From assembly GCA_902494085.1 (NCBI GenBank), contig CABURU010000007.1:1-61622 (forward strand): a DNA stretch of 61,622 bases, written 5' to 3'. Positions 58,047 through 61,622 of the stretch are shown one piece after another (the stretch's first letter is position 1; every line of letters begins with the position of its first letter). The notes beneath the pieces were generated by a model, which was not told the origin of the DNA, ran no database searches, and saw only the letters and a program-made list of their open reading frames with translations. Position numbers and translations under genes: made by a program. The DNA comes from an uncultured Collinsella sp. (GTDB lineage Bacteria; Actinomycetota; Coriobacteriia; Coriobacteriales; Coriobacteriaceae).

Positions 58047-60257
58047 ATGAAGAAATGCTCATTCGGGGTGCTGGTCTTTTCCGGCCTTGTTTCTTTGGGG
58101 CTCCTTTTGAGTTCGCCCTCGATGTTATACGCCCTTGATTCGAATAACACTGACGAAGGTTCCGCATCTAACGTTGCTATTGCTTCTGTTGAGTCAGCCA
58201 TTGATGCTCAGCGCGATTCGACCTTCGCTGTCGAGCAGAACTCTCAGGTGGATAATGAGACCCCTTCTGAGGTTTCGAATCAAATTGTTTGGCATCAGGG
58301 GTGGATATCACCCGAAGAAGGGGCTGGTTTTTGGCGTTGGGGCTTGTCCGACGGAACGATCGCTGTTTCTTCTTGGAGACATATAAACGGTAGCTGGTAC
58401 TGGTTCGACGACGAAGGTCGAATGGCTCAGGATGGGTTGGTTCAAGTTGGGGGTGCGACGTATGCCTTCTCCTCTTCGGGCGCAATGCGTGTCGGCTGGT
58501 ACCTAGATTCTACGGGCTCCACTTCTGCTTGGCGTTATTTCTCCGGTTCTGGCGCCATGGTAAAAGGCTGGCTTTCAGATGGCAGCAACTGGTATTGGCT
58601 GGATGATGAAGGCAAGATGGTCCACGACTCGATGCTACAGATCGGGGGAGCCACGTATGGATTCTCTTCTTCTGGCGCGATGCTTATCGGATGGCATCTT
58701 GGTGCTTCCGTTTGGCACTATTTTTCCGGCTCTGGCGCCCTGGTGAAGGGTTGGCTCTCGGATGGGGGTCGTTGGTACTGGCTTGATCCTGCAGATGGTT
58801 CTATGGCCACCGGGCTGAATGAATGCAATGGCACCTCTTATATCTTTAACAGTTCAGGGGCCATGCTATCCTCCCAGTGGGCACTTATTGACAACAACTG
58901 GTATTACGCTGACTCCAACGGCTTACTGCATGGAGGTTGGTTACTTCTAGGGAATTCTTGGTATTACCTGGATCCAGGAAGCCATATTATGCTCACGGGC
59001 TTTGTGCAAGTGGACTCGTCCACCTATTTCCTTACGAGCTCAGGTGCCATGGCAACAGGCTGGGCACTTGCTGATGGTACTTGGTATTACGCCGCATCAA
59101 ACGGAGCTATTCAACGAGGGCGATGGATAAAGTCCGGAAGCGCCTGGTATTACCTTGATGATGTATCCGGCGCAATGCGTACTGGTGAATTTGCGGTAGG
59201 AAGCAAGCGCTATTTTTCTTATGATTCCGGTGCAATGGCATCTTCGTGCTGGATCAACTTGAACGATGGTATGGCATGGGCGAATTCGTCTGGAGCACTG
59301 AGCGAGCCGTTGCCTACTTCATCTGATGGATCTCCTGTAGTCGCTGATCGTACTGACTCGTCTTCATTGCCAGGTGTGATTCATATTGGAGATGCGGTTT
59401 TCTATGCGGATGCGAATGGTGTCGTTAACGTGGCGTCTGGTTGGATTATGTCGAAAGACGCTTCTGACGAAAGTGGCAATACTTGGTATTACGCATCTTC
59501 CAATGGTGTCCTTAAGTCTGGTTGGCAATATGTCAACGGTGCGTGGTATTGGATGGACCCTTCCACATTCAAGATGAAAACTGGATGGCTTAATGACGGC
59601 GGTACGTGGTACTGGCTCCAGCCTTCGGGTGCCATGTTTGCTAACGGGTGGCTGAAAATCGATGGCGTTGACTATTACTTCAATGCAAGTGGTGCATGGT
59701 TGAATACGTCTGGTTCTGTTTTGGGGGTCAATAGGTCCAGCTTGGTCAATTGGCTTATGAGCCACGAAAACGACGGCTATTACCGTGGAACACGCTACGA
59801 CACGCACCTCAGCCAGGAAACGTGCATGTACCCAAAGGGTGATCCGCGTTGGGACGGTTATACGGGCATGAATTGTGGTGGATTTGTATCGCATGCATAT
59901 ATGAAGGCGGGCGGGAATTTAGCTCCCATTGCCGCCGAGCAGAGCCATTCCCCTTGGAGTGGAGGTCCCGGAAGGGGCGGCTGCGTAAACGCTTATCGTT
60001 GGTACGGCTACGCTATCGATACGTGTGCGAACGTGACTTATTTCAACTCTATTGATGAGTTGTTACGTAGTGGTTTGGCTCGTAAGGGGGACATTGTGTT
60101 CTTCAATCCTTACAACCCATATGCGGACGATAGTCACATTGGCTTTTTCTGGGGCAATTCGCCGAGCGAAAATTTGTTCTGGCATAGTGATGGTTATGGA
60201 AATCGCATCTCCGGTTTGACCGCTTTGGGCCCATCGAAAGTAATACTGATTCGTTAG
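58047..60257 (+). CDS. Secreted wall-repeat protein with NlpC/P60-like peptidase domain
   Basis: This 736-residue protein has a signal peptide (about 1-30), about twenty-five choline-binding-type repeats (GSWYYLDPGS-like, SGAM.TGW) and a C-terminal domain from about 560. In that domain C610 in GMNCGGFVSHAY and H697 in DDSHIGFFWG have the placement of an NlpC/P60 or CHAP cysteine peptidase, with GDIVFF between them. It probably cuts peptidoglycan stem peptides. The ATG at 58047 has no strong ribosome site; an in-frame start lies at 58026. The repeat part is AT-richer than in the preceding gene. A terminator follows. Confidence 0.8.
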   Translation: MKKCSFGVLVFSGLVSLGLLLSSPSMLYALDSNNTDEGSASNVAIASVESAIDAQRDSTFAVEQNSQVDNETPSEVSNQIVWHQGWISPEEGAGFWRWGLSDGTIAVSSWRHINGSWYWFDDEGRMAQDGLVQVGGATYAFSSSGAMRVGWYLDSTGSTSAWRYFSGSGAMVKGWLSDGSNWYWLDDEGKMVHDSMLQIGGATYGFSSSGAMLIGWHLGASVWHYFSGSGALVKGWLSDGGRWYWLDPADGSMATGLNECNGTSYIFNSSGAMLSSQWALIDNNWYYADSNGLLHGGWLLLGNSWYYLDPGSHIMLTGFVQVDSSTYFLTSSGAMATGWALADGTWYYAASNGAIQRGRWIKSGSAWYYLDDVSGAMRTGEFAVGSKRYFSYDSGAMASSCWINLNDGMAWANSSGALSEPLPTSSDGSPVVADRTDSSSLPGVIHIGDAVFYADANGVVNVASGWIMSKDASDESGNTWYYASSNGVLKSGWQYVNGAWYWMDPSTFKMKTGWLNDGGTWYWLQPSGAMFANGWLKIDGVDYYFNASGAWLNTSGSVLGVNRSSLVNWLMSHENDGYYRGTRYDTHLSQETCMYPKGDPRWDGYTGMNCGGFVSHAYMKAGGNLAPIAAEQSHSPWSGGPGRGGCVNAYRWYGYAIDTCANVTYFNSIDELLRSGLARKGDIVFFNPYNPYADDSHIGFFWGNSPSENLFWHSDGYGNRISGLTALGPSKVILIR

Positions 60258-60268
60258 AATTCCGAGTT

Positions 60269-60299
60269 GTAGGGGACTCTCTGGGCCCCCTACCTTTTT
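60269..60299 (+). terminator. Terminator of the NlpC/P60-like gene
   Basis: GTAGGGG and CCCCTAC form a stem with TTTTT after it, 12 bases past the stop. The rest of the gap to 60522 shows nothing recognisable. Confidence 0.8.
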
Positions 60300-60522
60300 G
60301 ACATCTGGTTTGAAAGTTTATTTGAAGTCGGTATTCTTGGGGGCAAGAGGAGGGGGCAATGAGCCTGCGGGTTCAACCCTGCCGGTAAGTTCTTCTTTTC
60401 TTTGCAGCATTGCGCCCAACTATTTATTGTCCTAGATGGCATCTTGTCCTGTTAGATGTTCGGGAATCTTTCATAGCTATGCTGTAAGCTAGACGCAATC
60501 AAGAGCGAATGACGAGGTTTAC

Positions 60523-61622
60523 ATGAACAAACATCTTAAGTTGTTTTCGGCATTGTTGGTGCTGATGCTCTTTGCGCCCGTTTCTATGTTTGTATGCCCT
60601 GCGGATGCAGAGGCTGCTCAGACTCTGGTTGAGAATTCTTGGCGTTATGAGGGTGGACAATTAGTTTCAGATGATGCTTCTTCCGAAGAAGACGGAATAG
60701 CTTTATTGTCTATGGACGCTCTTCCCGATGGGGTTACAGCTCAGGGCATTGACGTCAGCGAGCACCAAGGGCGTATTGATTGGGACGCAGTTAAAGCTTC
60801 TGGCATCGATTTCGCTATTCTGCGCGTTGGGTTTGGCGCTCCGTCTTTCGGCGGTCGAGTTGACTATCAATTTAATCGAAATATTTCTGAGTGCGAGCGA
60901 CTCGCAATTCCCTACGGCGTCTATGTCTATTCATATGCTTTTGATAATCGACAGGCAGCCGATGAGGCGTCCATGGTGATTGACTGCCTATCGGGGCACA
61001 ATCCTAGGCTACCGGTGTATTACGATCTTGAGGACAAGACAATTATTGCAGATGGTCGTCAATCCGGAATTGCATCTAGAGCTCAGACATTCTGTAATAA
61101 GATTTCTAGTGCTGGATATAAGCCAGGCATTTATGCAAACCTAAATTGGTTTAACAATATATTGACCGACCCTGTATTTAAGAGCGGTTCTTGGGATCAT
61201 TGGATTGCTCAATACAACTCCCAATGTCACTATACCGCCAGTTACAGCTTTTGGCAGTATACAAGCCGCGGAAAAGTTTCTGGTATTAGCGGAAATGTTG
61301 ATATGAATTACGCGTATGTTGATGTCTCTCTTTATTACTGGCAGTTAAAAGAGGGCACTTGGTATTACGCAACCTCTGACGGCAAAGCGTATACCGGATG
61401 GTTGCGCCAGGGCGGAGCCTGGTATTGGCTCGACCCCGACGCGGGCGGTGTAATGGCCACCGGGCTCTACGAGTGCAACGGCTCCATGTACTGGTTCAAC
61501 GCCTCCGGCGCGATGGCGACCGGATGGGTCCTCGACGGCGGCACCTGGTACTACGCGACTGGCTCCGGCGCGCTGGCGCGCGGCCCCGTTTCCGTCGGCG
61601 GCGTGCCCTACTGCTTCGACGC
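60523..61622 (+). CDS. GH25 lysozyme with choline-binding-type repeats (cut by window end)
   Basis: This gene is open to the right edge, so only 366 residues are visible. A signal peptide spans about 1-31. A GH25 (N-acetylmuramidase) domain runs from about 74 to 275, with GIDVSEHQG (D77), the acidic pair D168 and E170 in YYDLEDK, and NVDMNYAY at its end. Choline-binding-type repeats begin at about 278 (GTWYYATSDGKAYTGW). GACGAGG precedes the ATG. The lysozyme part is AT-rich, whereas the repeats switch to strongly GC-rich codons from about base 61395, suggesting two origins. Confidence 0.9.
   Translation, partial: MNKHLKLFSALLVLMLFAPVSMFVCPADAEAAQTLVENSWRYEGGQLVSDDASSEEDGIALLSMDALPDGVTAQGIDVSEHQGRIDWDAVKASGIDFAILRVGFGAPSFGGRVDYQFNRNISECERLAIPYGVYVYSYAFDNRQAADEASMVIDCLSGHNPRLPVYYDLEDKTIIADGRQSGIASRAQTFCNKISSAGYKPGIYANLNWFNNILTDPVFKSGSWDHWIAQYNSQCHYTASYSFWQYTSRGKVSGISGNVDMNYAYVDVSLYYWQLKEGTWYYATSDGKAYTGWLRQGGAWYWLDPDAGGVMATGLYECNGSMYWFNASGAMATGWVLDGGTWYYATGSGALARGPVSVGGVPYCFD

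Overview
The window reads as chromosomal DNA of a high-GC Gram-positive gut anaerobe, most probably a Collinsella-like member of the Coriobacteriia. This taxonomic call is an inference. It rests on the gene set (ATP-type PEP carboxykinase, a SUF Fe-S operon without ISC, the GGGtGRT/NifU-like pair, a REP-type Y1 transposase, choline-binding-type wall repeats, GH25 lysozyme) and on GC-rich codon use. No rRNA is present to confirm it.

Layout. 0.4-20.8 kb holds mostly housekeeping genes: a polysaccharide flippase, lactate permease, pckA, a B3/4-domain protein, a MarR regulator, DegV, an MGMT-family protein, trpS, an undecaprenyl-P sugar-1-P transferase, a probable 6S RNA, a PflX-type radical SAM protein, tRNA-Ala, pncB, proB, an S33 peptidase, proA, an HD hydrolase and a CarD-like factor. 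This stretch is unusually rich in intergenic palindromes. Six copies of one 33-41 bp palindrome each lie just after a stop codon, and several other families have a GGGGAC-like core. 21-33.6 kb carries argS, a rho with a 434-residue disordered N-terminal extension, a membrane-anchored acidic protein with VanZ, a fructokinase, an aminotransferase, tRNA-His and tRNA-Lys, dinD, and an FAD protein related to aspartate oxidase and fumarate reductase.

33.8-42.8 kb is an Fe-S region. The GGGtGRT protein and its NifU-like partner are followed by a Y1/REP-type transposase relative, then the leftward operon sufC-sufB-sufD-sufS-sufU. A divergent Rrf2 regulator is separated from it by a large, very regular inverted operator. 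42.9-46.8 kb has a sortase-anchored lysozyme-like wall protein and a DUF1703-type ATPase.

46.8-55 kb is a glycan-assembly cluster: one leftward GlfT-like glycosyltransferase, four rightward GT2 enzymes, and one of 828 residues with two GT2 domains. From 54.9 kb to the right end base composition becomes clearly more AT-rich. Here lie a translationally coupled two-gene module (DUF4869 plus a compact P-loop/TOPRIM-like ATPase) and three secreted proteins with choline-binding-type repeats: one with an Ada-like zinc module, one with an NlpC/P60-like domain, and a GH25 lysozyme cut by the window end.

The best candidates for undescribed biology are the GGGGAC-core palindrome families together with the transposase relative, the two 120-150 bp inverted-repeat elements that share a core but not their ends, the ATPase-DUF4869 pair, and the suf/Rrf2 operator.
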